From Bacillota bacterium (GTDB taxonomy: Bacteria; Bacillota; Clostridia; Oscillospirales; Ruminococcaceae), in contig JAEWXO010000054.1 in assembly GCA_023458875.1 (NCBI GenBank), positions 1 to 51,996 on the forward strand: a stretch of DNA of 51,996 nucleotides. The letters run 5' to 3'. Below the pieces are notes generated by a model that was not told the origin of the DNA, searched no databases, and saw only the letters and a list, made by a program, of their open reading frames with translations. Positions 17,892 through 27,362 of the stretch are shown here, piece by piece. The position numbers were made by a program, and so were the translations under genes. How positions within the stretch are numbered: the stretch's first letter is position 1; the number at the start of each line of letters is the position of its first letter.

Positions 17892-19211
17892 GTGCTTGAA
17901 ACAATAAGAAATGCCTTAAAAGTTGAAGAAACACGCAAAAAATTATTTTTCACATTACTAATCATCATCATCTTCAGAATCGGATCTGTATTTTTTCCTG
18001 CTCCTTTTGTAGATATCGATAAAATAAAGGAATGGATGAATGCAAACTCTGATAATAATGCACTCGGTTATTTAAATGTACTTTCAGGTGGAGCAATGAC
18101 AAAGGCTACAGTATTTGCTTTAGGTATTCAGCCTTTTATCAATGCGTCCATTATCGTTCAGCTGTTGACTTACGCCATTCCGCCTCTTGAGAGATTATCA
18201 AAAGAGGGTGAGGAAGGCCGTAAGAAGATAGACAAGATTTCATCATTCGTTTCATTTATACTGGCTATATTTATGGCTTTTGCATATTATCTAACTATGA
18301 AAAATGCAGGCGCTGTAACTTATACCACCGGATTTTCAGGTGTATTTGCGGCATTTATAATTGTTTCTGTATTTATTGCAGGTTCGATGATTGTTGTATG
18401 GCTTGGAAACCGTGTAAATGAAAAAGGAATCGGAAACGGTGTTTCAATATTAATTTTCACAGGTATTATAGCAAACGGTCCTAGTGCAATTCTTAACTTA
18501 ATTGAAGCTGCCAAGGATAAACCGAATCCATATGTATTCGTTAGCCTGTTTGTAATTCTTTTGTTTGTGTTCATAGTCGGTTTTATCGTATTTATGAACG
18601 AATCTGAAAGAAGAATACCTATTCAGTATGCAAAACGAGTTGTAGGAAGAAAGCAGTACGGCGGACAGAACACACATATTCCTGTAAAGGTTTGTATGAG
18701 TGGTGTTATGCCAATCATCTTTGCAAATGCTTTCGTTTCACTACCTATGACAATAGCACTTTTCTTCCCTCCTAAAACAGGCGGCACATCATGGTGGGAT
18801 AAATTCTATGCCGGCTTCACAGAGTTATTCGGCTACAGAAGCCCGGTTTATTCAATAGTATTGTTCTTTTTAATTATCGGTTTTAACTATTTCTATGTTT
18901 CAATGCAGTATAACCCGGTTGAGATTGCAAACAATCTTCGTCAGAGTAACGGAGGAATACCTGGTATCAGACCTGGTAAGCCTACATCTGATTATATTCA
19001 GAGAGTTTTGTCAAAGATAACTCTTGTAGGTGCTATATTCCTTGGACTTATCGCTGTTTTCCCTACAATATTTGCTGCTATTTTCCCACAGCTCGGAAAT
19101 ATGGCACTTGGCGGTACGTCAATACTTATCGTAGTAAGTGTTGCACTTGAAACTGTACGTACACTGGAATCTCAGATTATGATGCGTCATCATAAGGGCT
19201 TCCTTGAATAA
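17892..19211 (+). CDS. secY: Protein translocase subunit SecY
   Basis: SecY forms the channel that exports unfolded proteins through the membrane; the dockerin proteins in this window would use it. The 439 residues contain about ten membrane helices. Family segments visible are ALGIQPFINASIIVQLL and the cytoplasmic loop residues RRIPIQYAKRVVG, with NPVEIANNLRQSNGGIPGIR later. The start is a GTG at 17892, one base after the rplO stop, so coupling is likely. SecE and SecG are not in the window. Confidence 0.97.
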   Translation: MLETIRNALKVEETRKKLFFTLLIIIIFRIGSVFFPAPFVDIDKIKEWMNANSDNNALGYLNVLSGGAMTKATVFALGIQPFINASIIVQLLTYAIPPLERLSKEGEEGRKKIDKISSFVSFILAIFMAFAYYLTMKNAGAVTYTTGFSGVFAAFIIVSVFIAGSMIVVWLGNRVNEKGIGNGVSILIFTGIIANGPSAILNLIEAAKDKPNPYVFVSLFVILLFVFIVGFIVFMNESERRIPIQYAKRVVGRKQYGGQNTHIPVKVCMSGVMPIIFANAFVSLPMTIALFFPPKTGGTSWWDKFYAGFTELFGYRSPVYSIVLFFLIIGFNYFYVSMQYNPVEIANNLRQSNGGIPGIRPGKPTSDYIQRVLSKITLVGAIFLGLIAVFPTIFAAIFPQLGNMALGGTSILIVVSVALETVRTLESQIMMRHHKGFLE

Positions 19212-19226
19212 TGGAGGGTTAAAGCT

Positions 19227-19859
19227 ATGAATTTAATTTTACTTGGGGCTCCTGGTGCCGGCAAAGGTACACAGGCAGAAGTAATTTCTGATGCACTGAA
19301 TATTCCACAGATTTCTACAGGTAATATACTTCGTGAAGCTGTTAAAAACGGTACTGAATTTGGCCTTAAAGCCAAAGAAGCCATGGACAGCGGAGCGCTT
19401 GTATCTGATGAGATTGTAATTGGAATTCTGAAGGACAGAATTGCTGCTGATGACTGCAAAAAGGGATTTATCCTTGATGGATTCCCGAGAACGGTTCCAC
19501 AGGCAGAAGCACTTGATGCAATGGGAGTTACCATTGATAAGGTACTTGAGATTTTTGTTCCTGATGAAACTATCAAAAAAAGAGTTTCAGGAAGAAGAGT
19601 ATGCGGCGGTTGCGGTGCTACTTATCATGTTGACTTCAAACCTTCAAAGGCAGAGGGAAAATGTGATAAATGTGGTGCTGAAACAATTATCCGTAAGGAT
19701 GATCAGCCACAGACTGTTCTTGACAGACTGGATGTTTATCATAAACAGACAGCTCCTCTCAAGGATTATTACAGCAAGCAGGGTAAGCTGGAAACAATTA
19801 TAGGACAGGAAGAAGTTTCTGAGACCTCGAAGCTTACACTTAAAGCTGTAGGAGCTTAA
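19227..19859 (+). CDS. adk: Adenylate kinase, zinc-LID type
   Basis: Adk interconverts ATP, ADP and AMP. The 210 residues carry the P-loop GAPGAGKGTQ, the GFILDGFPRT block and a LID domain with Cys pairs (CGGC and CDKC) that bind zinc, as in many Gram-positives. It lies between secY and map, the usual order. Confidence 0.97.
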   Translation: MNLILLGAPGAGKGTQAEVISDALNIPQISTGNILREAVKNGTEFGLKAKEAMDSGALVSDEIVIGILKDRIAADDCKKGFILDGFPRTVPQAEALDAMGVTIDKVLEIFVPDETIKKRVSGRRVCGGCGATYHVDFKPSKAEGKCDKCGAETIIRKDDQPQTVLDRLDVYHKQTAPLKDYYSKQGKLETIIGQEEVSETSKLTLKAVGA

Positions 19860-19862
19860 TTT

Positions 19863-20612
19863 ATGATTAGTGTAAAATCTACTGCAGATTTAGCTAAAAT
19901 GCGTGTTGCCGGTAAAATTGCCGGCGGTGCGTTACAGCTTGCAGGAAAATCAATCAAACCGGGAATGACAACACTTCAGCTTGACAAAATAATTCATGAT
20001 TATATAGTCGGCCAGGGTGCTACGCCGTCATTTTTAAATTACGGTGGATTTCCGGCAAGTTCGTGTATTTCAATTAATGATGAGGTTATTCATGGTATTC
20101 CGAACAGCAAAAAAATCATCAGAGACGGTGATATTGTAAGTGTTGATGTCGGTGCCTGTATAAACGGATTTCATGGTGATACATGTGCAACCTTTCCGGT
20201 AGGAAAAATATCGGATGAAGCCAAAAAACTTCTTGAAGTTACAGAAGCAAGTCTTTACGAAGCAATAGGCGTTGCCAAGGCGGGAATAAGACTTGGAGAC
20301 TTGTGTCATACGGTTCAGGAATATTGTGAGTCAAGAGGATATGCAATAGTAAAAAGATACTGTGGACACGGAGTCGGAAGACAGCTTCATGAGGATCCAG
20401 AGGTTCCTAATTACGGTACTCCTGGTCATGGCTCAAGACTTGTAACAGGTATGACAATAGCAGTTGAACCTATGGTTAATGCCGAAGGCGAAGGTGTTAA
20501 AGTCTTGGATAACGGTTGGACAGTTCTAACAACAAGTGGTTCTCTTTCAGCTCATTTTGAGCATACTATAGCAATTACATCTGATGGCGCAGTTATTTTA
20601 ACCCAGCCATGA
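19863..20612 (+). CDS. map: Methionine aminopeptidase, type I
   Basis: Map removes the initiator methionine from new proteins. The 249 residues have the pita-bread fold and likely metal ligands in SVDVGA, HGDTCATF, GHGVGRQLHEDP and the late FEHTIAI segment. It starts three bases after adk with no clear AGGAGG, so coupling to adk is likely. Confidence 0.97.
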   Translation: MISVKSTADLAKMRVAGKIAGGALQLAGKSIKPGMTTLQLDKIIHDYIVGQGATPSFLNYGGFPASSCISINDEVIHGIPNSKKIIRDGDIVSVDVGACINGFHGDTCATFPVGKISDEAKKLLEVTEASLYEAIGVAKAGIRLGDLCHTVQEYCESRGYAIVKRYCGHGVGRQLHEDPEVPNYGTPGHGSRLVTGMTIAVEPMVNAEGEGVKVLDNGWTVLTTSGSLSAHFEHTIAITSDGAVILTQP

Positions 20613-20624
20613 CGGAGGAATATT

Positions 20625-20888
20625 GTGGAGATAGTAAAAGGTATTGTAGTTAAGGCTATTGCAGGACGTGACAGAGGAAGTATCTTTGTCGTTAAGGAGC
20701 TAACTGAAAACAGAGGTTATGTTTTAATAGCCGATGGCAAAACCAGAAAGTTGGAATCTCCTAAAAAAAAGAGCATAAAACATCTGAGGTTCACCAATAC
20801 TGTGATTGATATTAATGATATTACTAATAAAAAGCTTAAAATGGCACTGAGAAATTTAAATTGCTCAGAAGATGAAAGTGAGGTTTAG
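20625..20888 (+). CDS. KOW-domain RNA-binding protein
   Basis: This 87-residue protein has a KOW/SH3-like core (GIVVKAIAGRDRGSIFVV) and a basic segment (RKLESPKKKSIKHLRF), resembling the clostridial L14e/L27e-like proteins found between map and infA. Its role is not established; the context suggests a ribosome or translation function. GTG at 20625 is the start, with GGAGGA upstream. It is followed by infA after three bases. Confidence 0.85.
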   Translation: MEIVKGIVVKAIAGRDRGSIFVVKELTENRGYVLIADGKTRKLESPKKKSIKHLRFTNTVIDINDITNKKLKMALRNLNCSEDESEV

Positions 20889-20891
20889 ATT

Positions 20892-21110
20892 ATGTCAAAA
20901 GACGATGTTATCGAAGTCGAAGCAACTGTCGTTGATGCGTTGCCAAATGCAATGTTTCAGGTAAAGCTGCCAAATGATCATATAATTTTGGCTCATATAT
21001 CAGGCAAATTAAGAATGAATTATATACGTATAGTACCTGGGGATAAGGTAACTGTTGAGATGTCACCTTATGACCTGACAAAGGGTCGTATTACCTGGAG
21101 AAGCAAGTAA
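20892..21110 (+). CDS. infA: Translation initiation factor IF-1
   Basis: IF-1 blocks the A site during initiation and works with IF-2 and IF-3. The 72 residues are a single OB fold with VEATVVDALPNAMFQVKLPN and the typical C-terminal SPYDLTKGRITWR. The place before rpmJ is the usual order. Confidence 0.97.
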   Translation: MSKDDVIEVEATVVDALPNAMFQVKLPNDHIILAHISGKLRMNYIRIVPGDKVTVEMSPYDLTKGRITWRSK

Positions 21111-21164
21111 TTTGCAGATCAGGTATCCGTACCTTTTCTAACTATCAAAAGGGAGGTATTTTCA

Positions 21165-21278
21165 ATGAAAGTTAGACCTTCAGTAAAGCCTATTTGCGAG
21201 AAGTGTAAAGTAATTAAGCGCAAAGGTAGAATAATGGTTATTTGCGAAAATCCAAAGCATAAACAAAGACAGGGCTAA
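21165..21278 (+). CDS. rpmJ: 50S ribosomal protein L36, zinc-binding form
   Basis: This 37-residue protein was read directly: it starts MKVRPSVKPICEKC at 21165 after GGGAGG and ends at the TAA at 21276-21278. Three cysteines and one histidine (CEKC, then C and H in ICENPKH) form the zinc site of the C+ type. It lies between infA and rpsM as in most Firmicutes. Confidence 0.96.
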   Translation: MKVRPSVKPICEKCKVIKRKGRIMVICENPKHKQRQG

Positions 21279-21310
21279 TATAGTCCCATAAATGGAGGTG
21301 CAATTAGTTA

Positions 21311-21679
21311 ATGGCAAGAATCGCTGGAATTGACTTACCAAAGAATAAAAGAGTTGAAATAGCTCTTACTTATATTTTTGGTATCGGTAATACAACTGCA
21401 AAGAAGATTTTAGCTGATACAGGTGTTAATCCTGATACAAGAGTTAAAGATCTTTCTGAAAACGATGTTAATAAGCTGCGTGAATATATTGATAAGAATT
21501 GTAATGTTGAAGGTGATCTCAGAAGAGAGGTTGCTCTTAACATAAAGAGACTTGTTGAAATTAACTGCTATCGCGGAACACGTCATCGTAAGGGACTTCC
21601 TGTAAGAGGACAGCGTACAAAAACAAACGCAAGAACTCGTAAGGGTCCTGTTAAGACAATAGCTAATAAGAAGAAGTAA
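21311..21679 (+). CDS. rpsM: 30S ribosomal protein S13
   Basis: S13 lies in the head and contacts P-site tRNA and the large subunit. The 122 residues begin MARIAGIDLPKNKRVEIALT and contain RGTRHRKGLPVRGQRTKTNA. GGAGGTG precedes the start. Confidence 0.97.
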   Translation: MARIAGIDLPKNKRVEIALTYIFGIGNTTAKKILADTGVNPDTRVKDLSENDVNKLREYIDKNCNVEGDLRREVALNIKRLVEINCYRGTRHRKGLPVRGQRTKTNARTRKGPVKTIANKKK

Positions 21680-21694
21680 GGAGGGAAATGAACA

Positions 21695-22093
21695 ATGGCA
21701 CAGCAGAAGAAAAAAGTTACAATCAAGAGACGCAGAGAGCGTAAAAACATTGAAAACGGCGCTGTTCATATCCAGTCCACTTTCAATAATACAATTGTTA
21801 CTATTACAGATGTACAGGGAAATGCAATCTCATGGGCTAGTTCAGGTGGATTAGGCTTCAGAGGTTCAAGAAAATCAACTCCATATGCTGCACAGAATGC
21901 TGCTGAAGTAGCTGCAAAGGCTGCTATGGAACATGGTCTTAAATCTGTAGAAGTATACGTAAAAGGACCTGGTTCAGGACGTGAAGCTGCTATCAGAGCA
22001 CTTCAGACTGTAGGTCTTGAAGTTAAAATGATTAAGGATGTTACACCTATTCCGCATAACGGATGTCGTCCTCCAAAGAGAAGACGTGTATAG
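21695..22093 (+). CDS. rpsK: 30S ribosomal protein S11
   Basis: S11 forms the platform near the E site. The 132 residues contain HIQSTFNNTIVTITD and end with the family block PIPHNGCRPPKRRRV. It starts 15 nt after rpsM, with GGAGGG upstream. Confidence 0.97.
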   Translation: MAQQKKKVTIKRRRERKNIENGAVHIQSTFNNTIVTITDVQGNAISWASSGGLGFRGSRKSTPYAAQNAAEVAAKAAMEHGLKSVEVYVKGPGSGREAAIRALQTVGLEVKMIKDVTPIPHNGCRPPKRRRV

Positions 22094-22186
22094 TTCTTAT
22101 ATGTGTTAAACTGAGCTTAAGTTTGCTTGGTGTCGGATAAAATGATTAAGAGATTCGATATTTTTTAAAAAACGGAGGTAATAGCA

Positions 22187-22783
22187 ATGGCTATTAATAA
22201 AGAACCAATTCTGAAAAGATGTAAATATTTAGGAATCAGCCCTATGGTTATGGGTGTTGGCAAAGATACAAAGCGTAAAGGCGACCAGGGAAACAGAAAA
22301 AAGATTTCTGAATATGGTATGCAGCTTAAAGAAAAGCAGAAGTTAAAATTTATATATGGTGTACTTGAAAAGCAGTTCTATCACTATTTTGAAATTGCTG
22401 AAAAGCAGCAGGGTCAGGCTGGTACGAACTTAATTACAATTCTTGAATCAAGACTTGATAATGTTGTATTCAGAATGGGATTAGCTACTACAAGACGTGA
22501 GTCAAGACAGCTCGTTACACATGGTCACTTCAGCGTTAACGGTGTAAAGATTGATATTCCTTCTTACAGAGTTAAACCTGGTGATGTTGTAACTCTCAGA
22601 GAAAACAGCAGAAAGAGCACAAAGTTCAAAGAGATTGTTGAATCAACGAACGGCAGAGTAGTTCCTCTTTGGCTTGATGCAAACAAGGAAGATTTTACAG
22701 CTAAGATTGTTCGTATGCCTGTCAAAGAGGACCTTGACTATGAAGTAGAAGAGCATTTGATCGTTGAGTTGTATTCTAAGTAA
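22187..22783 (+). CDS. rpsD: 30S ribosomal protein S4
   Basis: S4 starts small-subunit assembly and is a known autoregulator in other bacteria. The 198 residues include the S4 RNA-binding domain (LESRLDNVVFRMGLATTRRE, VTHGHFSVNG). The N-terminus keeps only one of the four zinc cysteines, so it is the zinc-free form. A 93-nt gap upstream could hold an S4-binding site, but I see no decisive structure. Confidence 0.97.
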   Translation: MAINKEPILKRCKYLGISPMVMGVGKDTKRKGDQGNRKKISEYGMQLKEKQKLKFIYGVLEKQFYHYFEIAEKQQGQAGTNLITILESRLDNVVFRMGLATTRRESRQLVTHGHFSVNGVKIDIPSYRVKPGDVVTLRENSRKSTKFKEIVESTNGRVVPLWLDANKEDFTAKIVRMPVKEDLDYEVEEHLIVELYSK

Positions 22784-22859
22784 TTTGATTAATTACCGAA
22801 ATAATATAACAGTCAGACAACTATTACTATTAATGTGATTGCGAAATAGGAGGGTTTTT

Positions 22860-23813
22860 ATGCTTGAAAGAATAGAGAAACCGGAAATCGAAACAGTTGA
22901 GCTGAAAAGTGATGGCAAATATGGAAAGTTTGTTTTAGCACCACTTGAGCGTGGTTATGGAATAACACTTGGAAATAGCTTAAGACGAGTATTACTCTCC
23001 TCACTCCCGGGTGTGGCTGTTACTTCTGTTAAAATTGATGGAGTACATCATGAACTTTCAACAATTCCAGGTGTTAAGGAAGATGTAACTGAAATAATCC
23101 TTAGCATTAAGGGCTTAACGGCTAAACTTCATAGCGATGGTCCGAAAACAATATTTATTGAAGCTGAAGGCGAATGTGAGGTAACTGCAGGTGATATAAA
23201 AACCGATTCTGAGGTTGATATCCTTGATCCCGGAATGCATATTGCCACACTTAGCAAGGACGCCAAATTATATATGGAGATTACTCTTGACAGAGGCAGA
23301 GGTTATGTTTCAGCTGAGCGCAATAAGCAAATTATAAATATGCCTATCGATGTAATCGCTGTTGATAGTATATATACTCCTGTTTTAAAGGTCAACTATC
23401 AGGTAGAAGATACTCGACTTGGTCAGGTTACAGACTTTGACAAGCTTACATTAGAGGTTTGGACAGATGGGACTATATCTGCCAAGGAGGCAATATCTCA
23501 GGCAGCCAATCTCCTCAACGAGCATCTAAAGCTATTCATTGACCTTTCAGAGGAAGCATGTATAGCTGAGGTATTAGTCGAAAAAGACGATAAGGGTAAA
23601 GAAAAAATCCTTGAGATGACCATTGAGGAACTTGACTTATCGGTACGTTCATTTAATTGTTTAAAGCGTGCAGGTATAAATACCGTTGATGATTTGATCA
23701 ATAAATCAGAAGAAGAAATGATGAAGGTTCGTAATCTCGGTAAAAAATCTTTCGATGAGGTAAAGGAAAAATTACAGTCACTTGGATTTGACCTTTCTTC
23801 AGAAGAGGAATAG
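22860..23813 (+). CDS. rpoA: RNA polymerase alpha subunit
   Basis: RpoA dimerises to start core polymerase assembly, and its C-terminal domain contacts activators and UP elements. The ATG at 22860 (MLERIEKPEIETVE) follows TAGGAGGG and gives 317 residues; the in-frame start 21 bases earlier is rejected. GYGITLGNSLRRVLLSSLPG marks the dimerisation domain, and LDLSVRSFNCLKRAGI with MKVRNLGKKSFDEVKEKL the C-terminal domain. Confidence 0.98.
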   Translation: MLERIEKPEIETVELKSDGKYGKFVLAPLERGYGITLGNSLRRVLLSSLPGVAVTSVKIDGVHHELSTIPGVKEDVTEIILSIKGLTAKLHSDGPKTIFIEAEGECEVTAGDIKTDSEVDILDPGMHIATLSKDAKLYMEITLDRGRGYVSAERNKQIINMPIDVIAVDSIYTPVLKVNYQVEDTRLGQVTDFDKLTLEVWTDGTISAKEAISQAANLLNEHLKLFIDLSEEACIAEVLVEKDDKGKEKILEMTIEELDLSVRSFNCLKRAGINTVDDLINKSEEEMMKVRNLGKKSFDEVKEKLQSLGFDLSSEEE

Positions 23814-23871
23814 CAAATAAATATATATGTGCTGATTATATCGGCATTCAACTATAAAGGAGTGAATTTCA

Positions 23872-24213
23872 ATGCCAGGTACAAGAAAGCTGGGTAGAAC
23901 ATCAGATCACAGAAAAGCAATGCTTAGAGCTATGGTTACTTATCTGCTTGAAAACGGACAGATAGAGACTACAGTTACAAGAGCAAAGGAAGTTCGTGCT
24001 GTTGCTGAAAAAATGATAACCCTTGGTAAGAATAATGACCTACACTCCAAGCGTCAGGTGTTATCATACGTTACAAAGGAAGGCGTTGTCAAGAAGTTAT
24101 TTGATGATATCGCACCTAAGTATGCTGACAGAAACGGCGGTTACACACAGATTATTAAAATCGGTCCACGTCGCGGTGACGCTGCAGAGATGGCTATTAT
24201 TAAGCTAGTGTAG
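23872..24213 (+). CDS. rplQ: 50S ribosomal protein L17
   Basis: L17 lies near the tunnel exit. The 113 residues begin MPGTRKLGRTSDHRKAMLRA and end with GPRRGDAAEMAIIKLV. It closes the long operon and is followed by a strong terminator. Confidence 0.97.
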   Translation: MPGTRKLGRTSDHRKAMLRAMVTYLLENGQIETTVTRAKEVRAVAEKMITLGKNNDLHSKRQVLSYVTKEGVVKKLFDDIAPKYADRNGGYTQIIKIGPRRGDAAEMAIIKLV

Positions 24214-24232
24214 TGTTAATTAAATAAAATAT

Positions 24233-24265
24233 AAAAAGGCTGATCTTTTTAGGGTCAGCCTTTTT
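24233..24265 (+). terminator. Terminator of the ribosomal-protein operon
   Basis: AAAAAGGCTGA (24233-24243) pairs with TCAGCCTTTTT (24255-24265) around an 11-nt loop and ends in five T. It lies 19 nt after the rplQ stop. Confidence 0.92.
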
Positions 24266-24278
24266 CGCATTTTCCAAA

Positions 24279-24351
24279 GGTTAAAGGTGCGACTGGAAAG
24301 CCCGGTCAACTTGTGCCGAGTTGAAATTTATGCAAAAATTATGACTTAACC
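24279..24351. ncRNA. Unassigned structured element, copy A
   Basis: A closing stem GGTTAA/TTAACC (24279-24284, 24346-24351) encloses a 31-nt core (24297-24327) that reads AAAGCCC-5 nt-ACTtGTGCCG-4 nt-GAAAT. Copy B at 28205-28235 has the same core with identical spacing. Inside the core CAACT and AGTTG pair. The element lies after the rplQ terminator and about 60 nt before the next -35 box, so it is not in the leader of the GH74 gene. A small RNA or dispersed repeat is possible, and the strand is uncertain. I could not match it to a known riboswitch. Confidence 0.45.
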
Positions 24352-24411
24352 GTAGTAAAAATATCAAATCAATGAGTTTAAAAAAAATATAAAAAAAGCG
24401 CAGATTTAGTA

Positions 24412-24441
24412 TTGACATTTATATATTAAAAGTGATATAAT
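24412..24441 (+). promoter_or_regulatory. Promoter of the GH74 gene
   Basis: TTGACA (24412-24417) and TATAAT (24436-24441) both match consensus, with an 18-nt spacer. The implied start near 24448 leaves a leader of about 65 nt. Confidence 0.85.
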
Positions 24442-24512
24442 AATTTTGTTGAATAAATGTAATCGTTATCATAAAATAATATATTCATTAGTAATTGAAA
24501 GGAAGTGCAGTA

Positions 24513-27278
24513 ATGATTAAAATATCATCAAGGATAAAGTCGTTAGCAGTTGCCGGTGCAGTAATGTTTTCAGTGTTTACGGTTATGCCGGCCGACAGCA
24601 GTAAAGACTACAATGTTGATGCTGCCCTGCAAAGTGAGAGCTATAAGCTTGATAATGTTGAGATTGGCGGAGGCGGCGGTTTTGTTTGTGGAATCGTTTA
24701 CAATCCGACAGAGGAAGGCCTTGTATATGCACGTACCGATATGGGCGGAGCTTATATAAGGGACAAGAAAACACTTGAGTGGATTCCTATTACAGACTGG
24801 GTATCACCTGACGAATGGAATCTTCTTGGCGTAGAGAGTATAGCAACAGATCCTGTTGAGCCTAATAAGGTTTATATTGCAGCAGGTACATATACAAACA
24901 GCTGGACAACAATGAACGGTTATATGATTCGTTCTGACGATTACGGAAAGACATGGGAGAGAACCGAGCTTCCGTTTAAATTCGGTGGAAATATGCCGGG
25001 ACGTTCCGTAGGGGAACGACTTATGGTAGATCCGAACAGCAACAATATCTTATATTTCTGTGCAAGAAGCGGAAACGGACTATGGAAAAGTACAGACTAC
25101 GGTGTAACATGGAACCAGGTAAAGAGCTTTACAAATGTCGGAAATTATGTTGAAGATCCGTCTTTTGAGTATACTGCTGATAATTTAGGACTTTGCTTTG
25201 TAACATTTGATTCTGCAAAAACAGAAAAGGGAAAGCCGACAAAGGATATTTACGTTGGTGTTGCAGATAAGAAAAATCCTCTGTATGTAAGCCATGACGC
25301 AGGCCAGACATGGGCACCTGTTGCAGGACAGCCTACACAGGACACATTCAAAAGCCATAATAATAACGATGGAACACTTAAAATAGGCATCCCTCATCAT
25401 GCAGTAATAAGCGATGACGGAATGATGTACGTAACATATGGTGACAGAGGCGGCCCTTACCAGTGCGGTGACGGAGCAGTTTACAAGTACAATACCAAAA
25501 CAGGTGAGTGGAAAGACATTACACCGCCTTCCGGAAAAGAATGGGACAGTTCGCCTAAATATGAAAACTATTATGGATTTGCCGGACTGACGATGGATGC
25601 TAAAAATCAGGATACACTTCTTGTGACTTCACTTCAGTCATGGTGGCCTGACAACTTTATTTACCGTACAACTGACGGCGGTGAAACATGGGATGCAATA
25701 TGGGAATTCGGCGATTCATGGCCATCCAGAAATCTTAAATACACAATGGATATTTCAAAAGCACCATGGCTTTCATTCGGTAAAAAGTTAAATGCAGATA
25801 AGGGCGGGCTTGTTACAGGTAATGAAATAGTTGACTATCCTGCACCTAAGCTTGGCTGGATGATGGGTGATATTGAGATAAATCCGTTTGATTCTGATGA
25901 AATGATGTACGGTACAGGTGCTACCATTTACGGAACAAAAAATCTTACAGACTGGGATAAAGGTGAGTTTGTAAATATTGAAGTTATGGGTATGGGAATT
26001 GAGGAAACAGCAGTACTTGACCTTATATGTCCTCCTGTAGATGGTGTGGAGCTTATAAGCGGTGTAGGTGATATCTGCGGATTTGTACATAATGATATTA
26101 CAGAAGGTCCTGAATGCATGATGTCAGATCCTATTTTCACAAGCACAACAGGTCTTGACTATGCAGAACTCAATCCTGAGATTATTATCAGAGTCGGAAA
26201 TGCTGACAAGGAACAGTATGAAATGCTGAAAAAGAGCATAGCAATGTCAAAGGATGGCGGAAAAACATGGTCTGAGGTTCAGCCAAATGTAAGCTATACA
26301 TTTAAGGCGGACAGTGAGGATGACATTGTTCAGGGCGGAACAGTTGCGATTTCAGCGGATGGAAAAACATTTGTATGGTCGACAAGTACAAGCCAGGGTG
26401 TACTGTGCAATGTAAACAGTGCATGGAAAGCCGTTGATACATTACCAAGAAACGCAAACATCTGTTCAGACAGAGTAAATCCTGATGTATTTTATGCATA
26501 TGCTGAAAATACACTTTATAAGAGTACAGACGGAGGTCAGAATTTTGAGGTAATTCAGACGGGACTAGAAGCGCAGTCTTCAAAAATAAAGGCTGTTCCG
26601 GGTAAAGAAGGACACCTATGGGTTCCGGGTTCGACTACAGGTCTTTGCTATACAACAGACGGAGGAAAGACAATAAATAAAGTTGATAATGTTGCCAGAT
26701 GTGACGTTATAGGATTCGGAAAAGCCAAAGAGGGCGAAAATTATCTCGCAATATATATGTGCGGTGAAACAGACGGAAAATATGCAGTTTACCGTTCGGA
26801 TGATATGACAAAGAACTGGATAAGAATAAATGATGATGAACATCAGTATGCTTCTATAAACTATGCAATAACAGGTGACCTGAGAGTTTACGGAAGAGTA
26901 TTTTTCGGAACTAACGGACGAGGTGTCATATATGGTGACCTCACAGGCAAAGAGCAGACAACACCGTTAGAGCCTGTAGTAACAACAACGTCTAAGGTAA
27001 CAACTACTTCTGTAACAACAACAGTCAAGCAGACTGTAACATCCGATTCATCAACTACATCAGCTGAAAAAATAATTTACGGTGATATTAACGGTGACAA
27101 AAAGGTCGATGTTACAGATCTGACACTTATGAGTCTTTACCTGCTTAATGATATAACACTTGATCAGTCGCAGCTCAAGGCTGCAAATGTACTGAACGAA
27201 AGCAAAATAAGCATTGCTGCACTTGCGCATTTCAAGCAGTATATAATGCATGATCCCGTTAAACTGGGACCTCAGTAA
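24513..27278 (+). CDS. Secreted GH74 xyloglucanase with C-terminal type I dockerin
   Basis: The 921-residue protein has a signal peptide (to about residue 35), a long seven-bladed-propeller region and a dockerin. The ARTDMGGAY segment near the start matches the GH74 catalytic Asp region, and repeated Asp-box motifs are seen (SDDYGKTW, STDYGVTW, SHDAGQTW, TTDGGETW, SKDGGKTW, STDGGQNF). A Thr-rich linker leads to the dockerin (last 66 residues), whose first loop DINGDKKVDVTD is canonical. The second loop (NVLNESKISIAA) has lost most calcium ligands. The role inferred is endo-cleavage of xyloglucan on a cellulosome. ATG at 24513 follows AAGGAAG; a TTG 18 bases earlier is less likely. It is monocistronic, with its own promoter and terminator. 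Confidence 0.93.
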   Translation: MIKISSRIKSLAVAGAVMFSVFTVMPADSSKDYNVDAALQSESYKLDNVEIGGGGGFVCGIVYNPTEEGLVYARTDMGGAYIRDKKTLEWIPITDWVSPDEWNLLGVESIATDPVEPNKVYIAAGTYTNSWTTMNGYMIRSDDYGKTWERTELPFKFGGNMPGRSVGERLMVDPNSNNILYFCARSGNGLWKSTDYGVTWNQVKSFTNVGNYVEDPSFEYTADNLGLCFVTFDSAKTEKGKPTKDIYVGVADKKNPLYVSHDAGQTWAPVAGQPTQDTFKSHNNNDGTLKIGIPHHAVISDDGMMYVTYGDRGGPYQCGDGAVYKYNTKTGEWKDITPPSGKEWDSSPKYENYYGFAGLTMDAKNQDTLLVTSLQSWWPDNFIYRTTDGGETWDAIWEFGDSWPSRNLKYTMDISKAPWLSFGKKLNADKGGLVTGNEIVDYPAPKLGWMMGDIEINPFDSDEMMYGTGATIYGTKNLTDWDKGEFVNIEVMGMGIEETAVLDLICPPVDGVELISGVGDICGFVHNDITEGPECMMSDPIFTSTTGLDYAELNPEIIIRVGNADKEQYEMLKKSIAMSKDGGKTWSEVQPNVSYTFKADSEDDIVQGGTVAISADGKTFVWSTSTSQGVLCNVNSAWKAVDTLPRNANICSDRVNPDVFYAYAENTLYKSTDGGQNFEVIQTGLEAQSSKIKAVPGKEGHLWVPGSTTGLCYTTDGGKTINKVDNVARCDVIGFGKAKEGENYLAIYMCGETDGKYAVYRSDDMTKNWIRINDDEHQYASINYAITGDLRVYGRVFFGTNGRGVIYGDLTGKEQTTPLEPVVTTTSKVTTTSVTTTVKQTVTSDSSTTSAEKIIYGDINGDKKVDVTDLTLMSLYLLNDITLDQSQLKAANVLNESKISIAALAHFKQYIMHDPVKLGPQ

Positions 27279-27323
27279 GATCTCCTCAATAAAATAATAT
27301 ATACAAACCATACCCCGCAAAGC

Positions 27324-27362
27324 AAAATTCCCTGTGTATTGAATTTATACACAGGGAATTTT
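27324..27362 (+). terminator. Terminator of the GH74 gene
   Basis: A perfect 16-bp stem (27324-27339 with 27347-27362) has a 7-nt loop and ends in TTTTG. It starts 46 nt after the stop codon and could work in both directions. Confidence 0.9.

Noticed and set aside
24279..24351. Riboswitch controlling the GH74 gene
   Set aside because: The element ends before a perfect TTGACA/TATAAT promoter (24412-24441), so it is not in that transcript's leader; no known aptamer fits.
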